Positions 25,646-36,268 of a stretch of 64,000 nucleotides of DNA are shown one piece after another. This stretch comes from Xaviernesmea oryzae (lineage in GTDB: Bacteria; Pseudomonadota; Alphaproteobacteria; Rhizobiales; Rhizobiaceae): positions 1,698,001 to 1,762,000 of the forward strand of contig NZ_FXAF01000006.1 of the NCBI RefSeq assembly GCF_900177415.1. Reading direction: 5' to 3'. The notes beneath the pieces are model-generated. The model was not told the origin of the DNA and did not search any database. It saw only the letters and a list, made by a program, of their open reading frames with translations. A program made the position numbers and the translations under genes. Position 1 is the first letter of the stretch. Every line of letters begins with the position of its first letter.

Positions 25646-26872
25646 ATGGACGCTGGGCTGGACGGTCTTCAGGCGCAGATGCGCACTGCCCGGCGCAGCG
25701 TCGGCCTGCTGGCCGCGGCCCAGGCGATCCTCGGCGCGGCTCCGCCCCTGGTCTTCGCGCTGGGCGGCCTTGCCGGCTACCAGCTCCTCGGCGAGGACAA
25801 GTCGCTTTCGACCGCGCCGCTGACCGGTTTCAACGTCGGTGTCGCTGTGGGTGCGGTCGTGATCGCGATCGCGTCGCGCTTCCTCGGCCGCAAGGCAAGC
25901 TTCATGCTCGGCTCGGTCCTGGGCGCGCTTGGTGCCGCGATCGCGGCGATCGCGCTCTTCCAGTCGAGTTTCTGGCTCTTTGCCTTCGGCCTGCTGCTGA
26001 TCGGCCTCTGCGGCGGCTTCACCCAGAAAATCCGCTTTGCCGCGGCGGATGCCTCGCCCTCCTTCTACAAGCCGAAGGCGATCTCCTGGATTCTGGGTGC
26101 CGGCATCGTGTCGGCCGTCCTCGGCCCGCAGCTCGCGATCTGGAGCAAGGACCTGCTGGCGCCGGTGCTCTTTGCCGGCGCCTTCATCATCCTCATCCCG
26201 CTCTATTTCGTCGCCATCCTCATCCTGTCGCCTCTGAACCTGCCGGAAATGGCGGGCGATCCGGCGGCGGCCGGTGCGCCGGCCCGTCCGCTCGGCGAGA
26301 TCGTCGTCAGCCAGCGGTTCCTGACCGGCATGATCTGCGGCATCGCCTCCTACGCGCTGATGACCTTCATGATGACCGGCGCGCCGCTCGCCATGGTGAT
26401 CGGCTGCGGTTTCCCCTCCGAAATGGCGACCCTCGGCATCCAGTGGCACGTGCTCGGCATGTTCGCGCCGAGCTTCTTCACCGGCATGCTGATCTCCCGA
26501 TTCGGCGTCGAGAAGGTCGTCGCGGCCGGTTTCGTCGTCCTGATGGGCTGCGCCGTCGTCGCCCATATGGGCATAGAGCTCTGGAACTTCTGGGCGGCGC
26601 TGGTCCTGCTCGGCATCGGCTGGAACTTCGCTTTCATCGGCTCGACGGCCATCGTCGCTTCGAGCTACCGGCCGCATGAAGCCGACAAGGTGCAGGGTTT
26701 CCACGACATCATCCTGTTCACGACCGTTGCGCTGTCGTCCTTTTCCTCCGGCAAGGTCTTCACCGCCTATGGCTGGTCGTTCATGAACCTCATCGTCTGG
26801 CCGGTGACCGTCGTCTGCCTCGGCCTCGTCGCGGCGCTGATGTTCAGATCCCGTTCTGCGAAATCAGCATGA
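25646..26872 (+). CDS. MFS transporter
   Basis: A 408-residue membrane protein with about twelve hydrophobic segments in two halves, joined by a hydrophilic loop near AGDPAAAGAPARPLGE. The start MDAGLDGLQAQMRTARRS at 25646 lies 13 bases after the nusB stop. Conserved pieces such as FAAADASPSFYKPKAISWIL and GIGWNFAFIGSTAIVASSYR match the MFS group found behind nusB in rhizobia. The substrate is unknown; nothing nearby hints at it. Confidence 0.85.
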   Translation: MDAGLDGLQAQMRTARRSVGLLAAAQAILGAAPPLVFALGGLAGYQLLGEDKSLSTAPLTGFNVGVAVGAVVIAIASRFLGRKASFMLGSVLGALGAAIAAIALFQSSFWLFAFGLLLIGLCGGFTQKIRFAAADASPSFYKPKAISWILGAGIVSAVLGPQLAIWSKDLLAPVLFAGAFIILIPLYFVAILILSPLNLPEMAGDPAAAGAPARPLGEIVVSQRFLTGMICGIASYALMTFMMTGAPLAMVIGCGFPSEMATLGIQWHVLGMFAPSFFTGMLISRFGVEKVVAAGFVVLMGCAVVAHMGIELWNFWAALVLLGIGWNFAFIGSTAIVASSYRPHEADKVQGFHDIILFTTVALSSFSSGKVFTAYGWSFMNLIVWPVTVVCLGLVAALMFRSRSAKSA

Positions 26873-27087
26873 TCACTTGCCCTCTCGGGGCTTGACGGCA
26901 ATTCATCCTCACAGCAATCTCGCGTCCGCGTGGCGATCCCGGAATCCTTGGGAGGGGAGCGGTCGCCGCGTTGAAATGCGCTGTGGAGTGTTGTGGCGCT
27001 ATCCGTACATCCGGGAGGTGTGCGGCGCCGCAGGGTGCATGGCCGGATGGAATGTGCCAGCCGGCAATCAGGGAGAGGAAGAAGCGA

Positions 27088-29229
27088 ATGACCGTAATTC
27101 TGGGTGTGATCGTCTGCGGCCTGCTGTCGATCATTTATGCCGTATGGGCGACGCGTTCGGTGCTGGCTGCCGATCAGGGCAATCCGCGCATGCAGGAAAT
27201 CGCCGGTTATATCCGTGAAGGCGCGCAGGCCTATCTGACGCGTCAGTACATGACCATCGCCATCGTCGGCATCGTCGTCGCGATCCTGGCCTGGCTGCTG
27301 CTCTCCGGCACGGCCGCGCTCGGCTTCGTCATCGGCGCCGTGCTCTCGGGGGCTGCCGGTTTCATCGGCATGCATGTCTCCGTCCGCGCCAATGTGCGCA
27401 CCGCCCAGGCTTCTTCGCAGAGCCTTGCCGCCGGCCTCGACATCGCCTTCAAGTCCGGTGCCATCACCGGCATGCTGGTGGCGGGTCTCGCTCTCCTCGG
27501 CGTCTCCATCTACTACTGGATCCTGACCGTGGGTCTCGGTCATCCCGCCGGTTCCCGCGAAGTCATCGATGCGCTTGTGGCGCTCGGTTTCGGCGCCTCG
27601 CTCATTTCGATCTTCGCCCGCCTCGGCGGCGGCATCTTCACCAAGGGTGCGGATGTCGGCGGCGACCTCGTCGGCAAGGTCGAGGCCGGCATTCCGGAAG
27701 ACGATCCGCGCAACCCGGCCACCATCGCCGACAACGTCGGCGACAATGTCGGCGATTGCGCCGGCATGGCGGCGGACCTCTTCGAGACCTATGCGGTCTC
27801 CGTCGTCGCCACCATGGTGCTTGCGGCGATCTTCTTCGCCGGCGCGCCGGTTCTCGAAACCGCGATGATCTATCCGCTGGCGATCTGCGGCGCCTGCATC
27901 GTCACCTCGATCATCGGCACCTTCTTCGTGAAGCTCGGCTCCAACGGCTCGATCATGGGCGCTCTCTACAGGGGCCTGATCGTCACCGGCCTCCTGTCGA
28001 TCATCGGCCTCGGTGCCGCCACCTCGCTCACCATCGGCTGGGGTACAGTCGGCACTGTTGCGGGGCTCGAAATCACCGGCACCAGGCTCTTCGTCTGCGG
28101 CCTGCTCGGCCTCGTCGTGACGGCGCTGATCGTGGTGATCACCGAATATTATACCGGCACCAACAAGCGTCCGGTGAACTCGATCGCCCAGGCCTCGGTT
28201 ACCGGCCACGGCACCAACGTCATCCAGGGCCTTGCCGTCTCGCTGGAATCGACGGCGCTGCCGGCGATCGTCATCGTCGGCGGCATCATCGCCACCTACC
28301 AGCTCGGCGGCCTGTTCGGCACCGGCATCGCGGTCACCGCCATGCTCGGCCTTGCCGGCATGATCGTCGCGCTCGACGCCTTCGGTCCGGTCACCGACAA
28401 CGCGGGCGGCATCGCCGAAATGTCCCACCTGCCGCCGGAAGTGCGCAAGTCCACCGACGCGCTCGATGCCGTCGGCAACACGACCAAGGCGGTCACCAAG
28501 GGCTATGCGATCGGTTCGGCCGGTCTCGGCGCCCTGGTGCTCTTCGCCGCCTATGCCAATGACCTGCAGTACTTCGCCGCCAACGCCGCCCAGTATCCCT
28601 ATTTCGAAGGCATCGGCGAAATCTCCTTCAGCCTGTCGAACCCCTACGTCGTCGCGGGCCTGATCTTCGGCGGCCTCATCCCCTATCTCTTCGGCGGCAT
28701 CGCGATGACCGCCGTCGGCCGCGCGGCGGGCTCGATCGTCGAGGAGGTGCGCAAGCAGTTCCGGGACAGGCCGGGCATCATGGCGGGTACGGAAAAGCCG
28801 GATTACGGCCGGGCCGTCGATCTCCTCACGCGTGCCGCGATCCGCGAAATGATCATCCCGTCGCTGCTCCCGGTCCTGGCGCCGATCGTCGTCTATTTCG
28901 GCGTGCTGCTGATCTCCGGCGGCGACAAGGCGTCCGCCTTCGCAGCACTTGGCGCATCCCTGCTCGGCGTCATCGTCAACGGCCTCTTCGTGGCGGTCTC
29001 GATGACGTCAGGCGGCGGCGCCTGGGACAATGCCAAGAAGAGCTTCGAGGACGGTTTCGTCGACAAGGACGGCGTCAAGCACTTCAAGGGCTCGGAGGCC
29101 CACAAGGCCTCCGTCACCGGCGATACCGTCGGCGACCCTTACAAGGACACGGCAGGCCCCGCCGTCAACCCGGCGATCAAGATCACCAACATCGTGGCGC
29201 TGCTGCTGCTGGCTGTCCTCGCCGGCTGA
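27088..29229 (+). CDS. hppA: Membrane-bound proton-translocating pyrophosphatase
   Basis: Couples hydrolysis of pyrophosphate to proton pumping across the inner membrane. It has 713 residues and about 16 helices. The start [14 protein letters not shown] follows GGGAGAGG; an open frame extends 39 codons upstream. The pyrophosphate-binding loop reads [20 protein letters not shown] and the acidic motifs [19 protein letters not shown] are complete. Lys in [16 protein letters not shown] marks the K+-independent class. A bidirectional terminator follows. Confidence 0.97.
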   Translation: MTVILGVIVCGLLSIIYAVWATRSVLAADQGNPRMQEIAGYIREGAQAYLTRQYMTIAIVGIVVAILAWLLLSGTAALGFVIGAVLSGAAGFIGMHVSVRANVRTAQASSQSLAAGLDIAFKSGAITGMLVAGLALLGVSIYYWILTVGLGHPAGSREVIDALVALGFGASLISIFARLGGGIFTKGADVGGDLVGKVEAGIPEDDPRNPATIADNVGDNVGDCAGMAADLFETYAVSVVATMVLAAIFFAGAPVLETAMIYPLAICGACIVTSIIGTFFVKLGSNGSIMGALYRGLIVTGLLSIIGLGAATSLTIGWGTVGTVAGLEITGTRLFVCGLLGLVVTALIVVITEYYTGTNKRPVNSIAQASVTGHGTNVIQGLAVSLESTALPAIVIVGGIIATYQLGGLFGTGIAVTAMLGLAGMIVALDAFGPVTDNAGGIAEMSHLPPEVRKSTDALDAVGNTTKAVTKGYAIGSAGLGALVLFAAYANDLQYFAANAAQYPYFEGIGEISFSLSNPYVVAGLIFGGLIPYLFGGIAMTAVGRAAGSIVEEVRKQFRDRPGIMAGTEKPDYGRAVDLLTRAAIREMIIPSLLPVLAPIVVYFGVLLISGGDKASAFAALGASLLGVIVNGLFVAVSMTSGGGAWDNAKKSFEDGFVDKDGVKHFKGSEAHKASVTGDTVGDPYKDTAGPAVNPAIKITNIVALLLLAVLAG

Positions 29230-29248
29230 TATCGGTTCCCCGAAACAA

Positions 29249-29283
29249 AAAAGCCCGCGGAGAGCGATCTCCGCGGGCTTTGT
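29249..29283. terminator. Bidirectional terminator, hppA and bamE
   Basis: A 13-bp perfect stem AAGCCCGCGGAGA/TCTCCGCGGGCTT with a GCGA loop, flanked by an A-run on one side and T on the other, between convergent hppA and bamE. Confidence 0.88.
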
Positions 29284-29300
29284 TCCGGATGGATGAGGGC

Positions 29301-29831
29301 TTATCTGCCCATGCCCATGTTCTGCAGGATGCCGCGGGCTGCCGCCGCGCCGCCGCTGTTGGCCCCGGCGCCGCCCGAGAGAAGCTGCTGCAGGAAGGTG
29401 AGGTCGCGGCCGCCGGTCGGCGTCGTGCGCGAGATCGAGTCGAACACCTTGCCGTCCTGGAGCGTGTAGTTGGCGCGGTTTGCCACGACGCCGTTCTTGT
29501 CGAAATAGATCGCCAGCACCGACTGCTCGACGATCCGCGGCTTCATGAAGGCGGCCGCCCGCTGGCGCTTCTGCGAGATGTAGTAGAAGACCTCGTTGTC
29601 GAAGGTGGCGGTGGTCGAGGGCGTGCCCATGGTGAGCAGCACCTGCTCGCGGCTCGAGCCGACCGGGATGAGCTCCAGCGACTGCTGGTCGACGACGTAG
29701 CCGTTGTACATCGTGTCGCCGATTTGCATGGAAGTGCAGCCCGAGACGGTGATGGAAGCGACGACCATTGCCATCGCGGTCTTACTCAAGAATGTCATCT
29801 CGTATCCGAAAACCCGCTTGTTCAACCGCAT
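29301..29831 (-). CDS. bamE: Outer-membrane assembly lipoprotein BamE/OmlA
   Basis: Part of the Bam complex for outer-membrane beta-barrel insertion. A lipoprotein signal ends ASITVSGC-TSM, with the lipidated Cys after a hydrophobic stretch. The BamE fold is seen in GYVVDQQSLELIPVGSSREQ and VLLTMGTPSTTATFDNEVFY. The rhizobial form has an extra C-terminal G/A-rich tail. ATG 29831 (MRLNKRV) and ATG 29798 (MTFLSKT) are both possible; the second gives a more standard signal length. Confidence 0.88.
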   Translation of the reverse strand: MRLNKRVFGYEMTFLSKTAMAMVVASITVSGCTSMQIGDTMYNGYVVDQQSLELIPVGSSREQVLLTMGTPSTTATFDNEVFYYISQKRQRAAAFMKPRIVEQSVLAIYFDKNGVVANRANYTLQDGKVFDSISRTTPTGGRDLTFLQQLLSGGAGANSGGAAAARGILQNMGMGR

Positions 29832-30068
29832 CCCCAAACTCGACTCGCCCCCGCTGCTCATACAATCCCTGCTGTTATACCATTGTGGCTATTCGGGGAC
29901 GTAAAGACCGGCCCGGCCGCATGTCACAGCAAAGATCGACGCTCCGTTCGCCGATCCTCCGAACGGCATTGCAATTCGTGCATGCTTCGGTAAACCAGCT
30001 TTCGTTTCCATGCAACACGGCTTGGCGCCGTCATAACCCATTCGTGGAGATCAGAAGCGGGAATTTGA

Positions 30069-30629
30069 ATGATCTTCGGCCTTTTCAAGAAGAAGAACCA
30101 AAATCAGTCGATCGTCGACCGGCAGTACACGGCCTTGACATCGGCCGCGCGCGTTCCTTTCTTCTACAGCGATCTCGATGTGCCCGACACGGTCATGGGC
30201 CGGTTCGAGATGCTTTCGATCGTGATGATCCTGTTCTTCCGCCGTACGGCGAAATCCGGCGCCAGCGGCCAGGAACTGGCGCAGGAGATCGTCGATGCGT
30301 TTTTCCAGGATATCGACCATTCGATCCGGGAGCTCGGGATCGGCGACCAGAGCGTGCCGAAGCGCATGAAGAAACTGGCCGGCATGTTCTACGGGCGGCT
30401 GGAGGCCTATGCGGCGGCTCTGGAGGCTGGAGACGGCGAGGGGCTTGCTGAGGCGCTCCGGCGCAACATCTATCCCGAGAGAGAGGGCGCGCTCGGTATG
30501 CGCGGCCTGGCCGATTGGATGATCGTGGCGGAAACCGCGCTCGCCGGCATTTCCGAAGACGAGATTTCCCGCGGGCAGGCCGTTCTGTCGGTTCCGGGCC
30601 CCCTGGCGGGCCCTCCGGCGGAAAAGTGA
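30069..30629 (+). CDS. Ubiquinol-cytochrome c chaperone (CBP3-like)
   Basis: A 186-residue protein of the CBP3/UQCC family, which helps assembly of cytochrome b of the bc1 complex. The core GRFEMLSIVMILFFRRTAKSG and then FYGRLEAYAAALEAGDGEGL matches the family. It begins MIFGLFKKKNQNQSIVDRQY and is divergent from bamE. DUF177 follows after 6 bases, so the two are one unit, as in other alphaproteobacteria. Confidence 0.85.
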   Translation: MIFGLFKKKNQNQSIVDRQYTALTSAARVPFFYSDLDVPDTVMGRFEMLSIVMILFFRRTAKSGASGQELAQEIVDAFFQDIDHSIRELGIGDQSVPKRMKKLAGMFYGRLEAYAAALEAGDGEGLAEALRRNIYPEREGALGMRGLADWMIVAETALAGISEDEISRGQAVLSVPGPLAGPPAEK

Positions 30630-30635
30630 GGTTCC

Positions 30636-31202
30636 ATGAAGAATGACGATGACGGAGGCGGCAAGCCTCCCTTTTCCTATCCCGTCAAGGTCGGGCATAT
30701 TTCCGCCAATCCGGTGACGGTCCGGCTGGAGGCCGATGCGCAGGAGCTCAAGGATCTGGCGAAGCTCTGGCAGGTGCTCGCCGTCAATTCGCTGAAGGCC
30801 GAGCTGCAGGTCGCCCGCTGGAAGAAGGACGGCGTGCGCCTCAAGGGCCGGGTCGAGGCGGATATCGTCCAGGCCTGCGTCGTCACGCTCGAGCCGGTCG
30901 AATCCAGAATAGACGAGCATTTCGAGCAGGTCTTCGTGCCCGAAGGCTCGAAGCTTGCGCGGATCGTCACCAATGAAGCCGCCGAAATGGTGCTCGATCC
31001 GGAAGGGCCGGACCTGCCGGAGGCCTTCTCTGGCGATACGATCGATGCCGGCGCGGCGGTGGCGGAATTCGCGGCACTCGCCATCGATCCCTATCCGCGC
31101 AAGCCCGGCGTGGAATTCTCCGATCACATCGAGAGCGACGCGGACGGAAAGTCCGGCCGACCCAATCCGTTCGCAGTCCTGAAAGATTGGAAAAAGGACT
31201 GA
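30636..31202 (+). CDS. DUF177 (YceD-family) protein
   Basis: A 188-residue protein. The family core is VEADIVQACVVTLEPVESRIDEH and FAALAIDPYPRKPGVEF, the first containing the Cys of the divergent metal-like motif. YceD members accompany rpmF and plsX in most bacteria and affect 23S rRNA or ribosome maturation in plants and E. coli; the alphaproteobacterial role is inferred. It is upstream of plsX as usual, although rpmF is not here. Confidence 0.85.
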   Translation: MKNDDDGGGKPPFSYPVKVGHISANPVTVRLEADAQELKDLAKLWQVLAVNSLKAELQVARWKKDGVRLKGRVEADIVQACVVTLEPVESRIDEHFEQVFVPEGSKLARIVTNEAAEMVLDPEGPDLPEAFSGDTIDAGAAVAEFAALAIDPYPRKPGVEFSDHIESDADGKSGRPNPFAVLKDWKKD

Positions 31203-31338
31203 GGGCTGTTGTACGCGGCGACAAAAACTATATTTTGGCCACGAATTCGCCGGCAGGGCCGCGCATGAGGCCGCTGGAGACGCTAGAACTGGCGCATGAC
31301 GAGTGCATGCGTCCGGCGAAGATAAGGATCAGGGACGC

Positions 31339-32385
31339 GTGATCAGAATTTCTCTCGACGCCATGGGTGGCGATTTTGGTCCCGAGGTCGTCATTCCGGG
31401 TGCCGCCAAGGCGTTGGACCGCCATCCGGGCATGACTTTCCTCATCTACGGACTGAAAGCCGAGTGCGAGCCATGGTTGGCGAAGTATCCGAAACTCAGG
31501 GAAAAGTCGGTCTTTCATGAATGCGAACTCGCCGTCTCGATGGACGAGAAGCCGAGCCAGGCGCTGCGCCGCGGCCGCTATGTCTCGACCATGTGGCGTG
31601 CGATCGAGGCGGTGAAGCTCGGCCAGGCGGATGTCGCGGTTTCGGCCGGCAATACCGGCGCCCTGATGGCCATGGCGAAATTCTGTCTCCGCACGATGGC
31701 CAATATCGAGCGCCCGGCGATCGCCGGCATCTGGCCGACGCTGAAGGGCGAAAGCATCGTCCTCGATATCGGTGCGACGATCGGCGCCGACAGCCAGCAG
31801 CTCCTCGATTTCGCGCTGATGGGCGGCGCCATGGCGCGTGCCCTGTTCGAGATCGACCGGCCGACCGTCGGACTTCTGAATGTCGGCGTCGAGGAGGTGA
31901 AGGGCCAGGAAGAGGTGAGGGAAGCGGGGCGGCTGATCCGTGAGGCCAACCTCCCGACGATCGCCTATCACGGCTTCGTCGAGGGCGACGACATCGGCAA
32001 GGGCACCGTCGACGTGGTGGTGACCGAGGGCTTTACCGGCAATATCGCGCTCAAGGCGGCGGAAGGAACGGCCAGGCAGATCTCCACGCTTCTGCGGGAG
32101 GCGATGTCGCGCACCATCTTCGCCAAGATCGGCTATTTGTTCGCCAGGGGCGCCTTCGACCGGCTGCGGGAAAAGATGGACCCGAACAAGGTCAATGGCG
32201 GCGTTTTCCTGGGCCTGAACGGCATCGTCATCAAGAGCCACGGCGGGACCAATGCCGACGGCTTCGCCGCCGCGATCGATGTCGGTTACGACATGGCGCG
32301 CAACGATCTGAACGCCAAGATCGCGCAGGATTTGGATTTTTATCATGCCCGCCGCCAGCCTCCGGCTGGCCCCGAAGCGGCATGA
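31339..32385 (+). CDS. plsX: Phosphate acyltransferase PlsX
   Basis: Converts acyl-ACP to acyl-phosphate for phospholipid synthesis at the membrane surface. The 348 residues begin at GTG 31339 with [20 protein letters not shown], which is the conserved start; the frame is open further upstream. Other motifs are [16 protein letters not shown] and [17 protein letters not shown]. Its stop is 19 bases from fabH. Confidence 0.96.
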   Translation: MIRISLDAMGGDFGPEVVIPGAAKALDRHPGMTFLIYGLKAECEPWLAKYPKLREKSVFHECELAVSMDEKPSQALRRGRYVSTMWRAIEAVKLGQADVAVSAGNTGALMAMAKFCLRTMANIERPAIAGIWPTLKGESIVLDIGATIGADSQQLLDFALMGGAMARALFEIDRPTVGLLNVGVEEVKGQEEVREAGRLIREANLPTIAYHGFVEGDDIGKGTVDVVVTEGFTGNIALKAAEGTARQISTLLREAMSRTIFAKIGYLFARGAFDRLREKMDPNKVNGGVFLGLNGIVIKSHGGTNADGFAAAIDVGYDMARNDLNAKIAQDLDFYHARRQPPAGPEAA

Positions 32386-32404
32386 CGACAGGATGTGAAG
32401 AAGA

Positions 32405-33376
32405 ATGATCCGTTCAGTGGTTCGCGGTTACGGGGCAGCGCTCCCGAAACGGGTAATGACCAATCGGGAATTGGAGGGCATCGTCGAAACCTCCGACGAA
32501 TGGATCGTGCAGCGCACGGGCATCCGTCAGCGCTATATCGCGGGTGAGGGAGAGACCACCGCCTCGCTCGGCGAGCAGGCGGCGCGCGCCGCGCTTCAAA
32601 ACGCGGGCCTGACGCCCGACGATATCGACCTCGTGCTGGTCGCGACCTCGACGCCCGACAACACCTTTCCGGCGACCGCCGTCGATATCCAGAACCGTCT
32701 CGGCATGACGCACGGCTATGCCTTCGACATGCAGGCCGTCTGCACCGGCTTCGTCTATGCCATGGCGACCGCCGACCTCCACATCCGCGGCGGCATGGCA
32801 AGGCGTGCCCTGGTCATCGGCACGGAGACCTTCTCGCGCATCCTCGACTGGAAGGACCGCACAACCTGCGTGCTCTTCGGCGACGGCGCCGGCGCGCTCG
32901 TGCTGGAGGCCGAGGAAGGCGAGGGGACGATCGCCGACCGCGGCATCCTGACCGCCCATCTGCGCTCCGACGGCTCCCATAAGGAGAAGCTCTATGTCGA
33001 CGGCGGCCCGTCCTCGACCGGCACCGTCGGCCATCTGCGCATGGAAGGCCGCGAGGTCTTCAAGCATGCCGTCGCGATGATCACCGACGTGATCGAAGGC
33101 GCGTTCGACGCCACCGGCACGACGGCCGAGGATCTCGACTGGCTGGTCCCGCATCAGGCCAACCGCCGCATCATCGACGGTTCGGCGAAGAAACTCGGCA
33201 TTTCGCCCGAGAAGGTGGTGGTGACGGTCGATCTGCACGGCAATACGTCGGCGGCGTCGATTCCGCTGGCGCTTTCGGTCGCCGCGGGCGACGGCCGCAT
33301 CAAGAAAGGCGATCTGGTGATGCTGGAAGCCATGGGCGGCGGTTTCACCTGGGGGGCGCTGCTCGTGCGGTGGTAA
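32405..33376 (+). CDS. fabH: 3-oxoacyl-ACP synthase III
   Basis: Starts fatty acid synthesis by condensing acetyl-CoA with malonyl-ACP. The 323-residue chain has the catalytic Cys in [16 protein letters not shown] (about residue 112), the His in [19 protein letters not shown], and the Asn in [16 protein letters not shown]. The plsX-fabH-ihfA order is standard in this group. The substrate is probably acetyl-CoA, but chain specificity is not readable. Confidence 0.97.
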   Translation: MIRSVVRGYGAALPKRVMTNRELEGIVETSDEWIVQRTGIRQRYIAGEGETTASLGEQAARAALQNAGLTPDDIDLVLVATSTPDNTFPATAVDIQNRLGMTHGYAFDMQAVCTGFVYAMATADLHIRGGMARRALVIGTETFSRILDWKDRTTCVLFGDGAGALVLEAEEGEGTIADRGILTAHLRSDGSHKEKLYVDGGPSSTGTVGHLRMEGREVFKHAVAMITDVIEGAFDATGTTAEDLDWLVPHQANRRIIDGSAKKLGISPEKVVVTVDLHGNTSAASIPLALSVAAGDGRIKKGDLVMLEAMGGGFTWGALLVRW

Positions 33377-33498
33377 AATCCGCGCCCTAAGCCAAAAAGG
33401 CAAATAAGCGATTGCGCACAGGCGCTTGACCCTCGCGCCCAAGCAAAATACTCTCTATCGGCTTTGAAAAGATCAATCTCAGAAATTGGGCGGGGATC

Positions 33499-33837
33499 AT
33501 GGCCGGCAAGACAGTAACACGGGCGGATCTGGCGGAATCGGTATTCCGCAAGGTCGGGCTTTCGCGGACCGAATCGGCCGAGCTCGTCGAAACGGTCATC
33601 GATGAAATCTGCAACGCCATCGTGCGGGGCGAAGTCGTCAAGCTCTCCTCCTTCGCAACATTCCAGGTCCGCTCCAAGAACGAGCGGATCGGCCGCAACC
33701 CGAAAACCGGTGAGGAAGTGCCCATTTCGCCGCGCCGGGTGATGACTTTCAAGGCGTCCAACGTGCTGAAAAACCGCATCCTGAAGGCCCATACGGCACG
33801 CAAGGCGAAGCAGAAGCCGGCAAGCCCGGTCGCGTGA
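33499..33837 (+). CDS. ihfA: Integration host factor alpha subunit
   Basis: A DNA-bending protein. The 112 residues begin [20 protein letters not shown]. The beta-arm has the IHF sequence [20 protein letters not shown] with the Pro at its tip region ([14 protein letters not shown] follows). A C-terminal basic extension [16 protein letters not shown] is longer than in E. coli, as in other rhizobia. It lies upstream of the MerR gene, its usual neighbour. Confidence 0.96.
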   Translation: MAGKTVTRADLAESVFRKVGLSRTESAELVETVIDEICNAIVRGEVVKLSSFATFQVRSKNERIGRNPKTGEEVPISPRRVMTFKASNVLKNRILKAHTARKAKQKPASPVA

Positions 33838-33986
33838 AACAGGCTGCGGCCTTTCTCCAATCTTGTGAACATACTTGAATCTCCCGGCTTAAACCGTTGA
33901 GATATGTCCGATTCGTCGCATAATCGGTGCGAGACTCGACGCCAGTCGCCGTCAGGAATCGGCCGTTCGCAGTTGGAGTGTGACAC

Positions 33987-34523
33987 TTGGAGAAGAGCCC
34001 GGACGCCTTTCGAACGATCAGCGAGGTCGCCGACGATCTCGACCTTCCACAGCACGTGCTGCGCTTCTGGGAGACGCGGTTTCCGCAGATCCGGCCGATG
34101 AAGCGCGGCGGCGGGCGGCGCTATTACCGCCCCGAGGACGTGGATCTGCTGAAGGGCATCCGCCACCTGCTCTATGACCATGGCTATACGATCAAGGGCG
34201 TCCAGAAGCTTCTGAAGACGAACGGCAACAAGTTCGTCGCGGCGATCGCCTCGGGCGACCTCGCCACGATGGAAGCGATCATGGCGGCCAACAGCGAGAA
34301 GCATGTGGAGCCGAAGATCGCCGCCAGCGAGGAGGACCAGATCGTCGGACGTCCCAAGGTGAAGCCGAGCGGCCGTTTCTTCGGCTTCGGCTCCTCGCAT
34401 GACGACGACGTTCCGGAAGTGTCGGTCGGCAAATCGAGCGTCGGCAAGGAAGACCGCGCGCTGCTGCAGGAAGCGCTGTTCGACCTCCTCGAATGCAAGC
34501 GCCTCCTCGATCAGGTCCGTTAG
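33987..34523 (+). CDS. MerR-family regulator
   Basis: A 178-residue protein with an N-terminal MerR-type winged helix: [20 protein letters not shown] and [20 protein letters not shown]. It starts at TTG 33987 (EKSPDAF) after GGAG; no ATG is available before the domain. Residues 80-178 are less conserved and end in a helix [19 protein letters not shown]. No metal-binding cysteines are present. It is conserved behind ihfA in alphaproteobacteria. The target is unknown. Confidence 0.85.
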   Translation: MEKSPDAFRTISEVADDLDLPQHVLRFWETRFPQIRPMKRGGGRRYYRPEDVDLLKGIRHLLYDHGYTIKGVQKLLKTNGNKFVAAIASGDLATMEAIMAANSEKHVEPKIAASEEDQIVGRPKVKPSGRFFGFGSSHDDDVPEVSVGKSSVGKEDRALLQEALFDLLECKRLLDQVR

Positions 34524-34637
34524 GGGAACCTAAAAAGCACAGCTTCAGGGAACGTTACGCCGAATTTACCATTCACCTCTGGTTCAGATGAAAAAGAGGA
34601 TCATTTCCTCATAGGAAAACATAAGAGGAGGTGAGTC

Positions 34638-35120
34638 ATGAAGAAAAAGATCACCGTCGTCATGTTGTCTTTGGTGACGGCTCTTAGCGGCATCGCGCCT
34701 GCCCAGGCGTTCCCGTCTATCAGCGCCCCGAAGATCGAAGCACCCCAGCAGGTGCAGAATGTGCAGTACTGGCGCGACGGTCCGCAATTGCGTGGCCGGG
34801 ATCGCTGGGAACGCCGCCGCTACTATCGCGACCGGTATTACGGCCCCCGCCGCGGTTACTATCGCGACCGGTACTACGGACATCGCTACCACCGGCGTTA
34901 TGATCGTGGTCCCAATGTCGGGGCGATCATCGGCGGCCTTGCTGCCGGCGCCATCATCGGCGGCGCACTGGCGCAGCCGCGCTACGCTCCGCCGCGCCGT
35001 TACGTGGGCGGCAACTCGCATGTGAACTGGTGCTACTCGCGGTACCGTTCCTACAGGGCCTATGACAATACCTATCAGCCCTATAACGGCCCGCGCCGGC
35101 AGTGCTACTCGCCCTATTGA
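34638..35120 (+). CDS. BA14K-family exported protein
   Basis: A 160-residue protein with a Sec signal ([20 protein letters not shown], cleavage after AQA). The middle part holds a Y/R-rich tandem: [12 protein letters not shown] is followed by [12 protein letters not shown], produced by a 36-bp duplication. A glycine-rich helix [19 protein letters not shown] follows. The C-terminus is the BA14K signature [20 protein letters not shown]. Brucella BA14K is an immunoreactive lectin-like protein. The start has GGAGG upstream. Confidence 0.85.
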   Translation: MKKKITVVMLSLVTALSGIAPAQAFPSISAPKIEAPQQVQNVQYWRDGPQLRGRDRWERRRYYRDRYYGPRRGYYRDRYYGHRYHRRYDRGPNVGAIIGGLAAGAIIGGALAQPRYAPPRRYVGGNSHVNWCYSRYRSYRAYDNTYQPYNGPRRQCYSPY

Positions 35121-35145
35121 GGCGAGGCCGTATTGAACGCGATAA

Positions 35146-35174
35146 GCCCGCCCTGCCCAATCGGTGGGGCGGGC
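35146..35174 (+). terminator. Hairpin after the BA14K gene
   Basis: Perfect 8-bp arms GCCCGCCC and GGGCGGGC with a 13-base loop, 25 bases past the stop. The tail AAGTTGTGTCT is a poor T-run, so termination is only likely. Confidence 0.45.
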
Positions 35175-35242
35175 AAGTTGTGTCTGGAGAAGGGGCCCGG
35201 CTGAGCAGGCAATCGATCTGACTGAGATTTCAAGGGGATAAA

Positions 35243-35319
<77 letters not shown>

Positions 35320-35343
35320 ACCAGCTTCCTTCGAAGCATGCCT

Positions 35344-35372
35344 TCCATACTGACATGCCACTCCCGGTGCAA
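35344..35372 (-). promoter_or_regulatory. Sigma-70-like promoter of tRNA-Pro
   Basis: On the minus strand, TTGCAC is separated by 17 bases from TATGGA, and 24 bases separate the latter from the tRNA 5' end. Confidence 0.55.
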
Positions 35373-35411
35373 GGGAAAAATCCCGAATGCGCCAATCTCG
35401 CCGTCATGATG

Positions 35412-35448
35412 CCTCAAGAAAATCCCCGCCCGGGGGCGGGGGCTTGAG
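35412..35448 (-). terminator. Terminator of the gene at 35462
   Basis: Outer arms CTCAAG/CTTGAG enclose a GC stem (CCCCGCC/GGCGGGG). In the minus direction the hairpin is followed within the outer arm by ATTTTC. It lies just past the stop codon. Confidence 0.65.
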
Positions 35449-35461
35449 CGGCCGGGGACGA

Positions 35462-35788
35462 TCAGATCTCCGGACAGCCGCGACGGTTGGCGAAGCGGAT
35501 GCGGTCCGGACCGTTTCTCGTCCAGCCTTCGACGGTTATGCTGCGATCTGTGACGCGGACGACTTCGGGGCGGCGAAAGCCCTCGTCGCGGGCGGCAGCG
35601 CGCGCTTCGCCAGGGCTGCAGCCGCCGCGATAGTCACGATCCCGGTCGCGATCGCGGAATTCCGGCCGAACGCCGTCCGGGCCGATGCGGAGCTGGAGAT
35701 CCTGGGCAGACGCGGGAACGATGGATGAGGCGCCAAAGGCGCCAAGCAGTAGGACGGCCGAAAGCCCGGCTCTGGAAAGTATCCTCAT
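35462..35788 (-). CDS. Small exported protein with RD repeats
   Basis: A 108-residue protein with a signal peptide (MRILSRAGLSAVLLLGAFG, cleavage after ASA-QD). The mature part has a run of Arg-Asp pairs (RDRDRDRDYRGG) and a two-cysteine C-terminal domain, SPGEARAAARDEGFRRPEV to RRGCPEI. A strong AGGAGG lies 7 bases upstream of the ATG. The pattern is known from rhizobial genomes as a conserved hypothetical. Function unknown. Confidence 0.7.
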   Translation of the reverse strand: MRILSRAGLSAVLLLGAFGASSIVPASAQDLQLRIGPDGVRPEFRDRDRDRDYRGGCSPGEARAAARDEGFRRPEVVRVTDRSITVEGWTRNGPDRIRFANRRGCPEI

Positions 35789-35871
35789 GGTTTTCCTCCT
35801 TTCGCCCTGTAACGAAGGGCGCGGTTTGGTCCCTGTGGAGCAAACCAGGGGAGGCGATAAAGGTTCCGCAG

Positions 35872-35897
35872 AAGAAAAGCCGCCAGTAAAGGCGGCC
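35872..35897 (-). terminator. Terminator of the small gene at 35977
   Basis: On the minus strand, GCCGCC-TTTACT-GGCGGC is followed by TTTTCTTC, about 80 bases past the stop codon. Confidence 0.65.
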
Positions 35898-35976
35898 CAG
35901 TAAAGCGTCTTGGACTTGCCCGGAGGCCCGGCTGGAAAGGGTGCGCGCCGGTATACCGACAGGTCCTATCGTCAGT

Positions 35977-36165
35977 TCAGCGGAAGCGCGGCGCCCGGCT
36001 GGCATTCATCAGAAGTTCCTGCTGCGAGGCGAACGGTCCGAGAAGTTTCAGGAGGCGGGCTTCCTCTGCCTTGTCAAGGCGGTAGCGCTTGGCGAACTCG
36101 GCCACGCTCCAGACCTTCTTCGCACCCTTGTTCTCGATTTCCCCGGCTTTCAGATGCGTTGTCAT
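35977..36165 (-). CDS. Small conserved protein, 62 residues
   Basis: The ATG at 36165 is preceded by AGAGGGG. The sequence MTTHLKAGEIENKGAKKVWS and AEFAKRYRLDKAEEARLLKL is helical and charged, without a signal peptide. The part VAEFAKRYRLDKAEEARLL is of the kind seen in small rhizobial hypothetical proteins. It might bind DNA or RNA, but there is no clear fold. Function unknown. Confidence 0.6.
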   Translation of the reverse strand: MTTHLKAGEIENKGAKKVWSVAEFAKRYRLDKAEEARLLKLLGPFASQQELLMNASRAPRFR

Positions 36166-36268
36166 GAGAACCCCTCTTTCCCGACCGTGCGAACCTGAAC
36201 TCACATGGTGAATTTTTGTTCCACGAAATTCTGCGCCTTTATCGTTAAAAATATACTCTAAGTAATTT

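Noticed and set aside
34820..34890. The YYRDRYYG duplication as a mobile repeat
   Set aside because: It is a within-gene 36-bp tandem duplication typical of low-complexity exported proteins.
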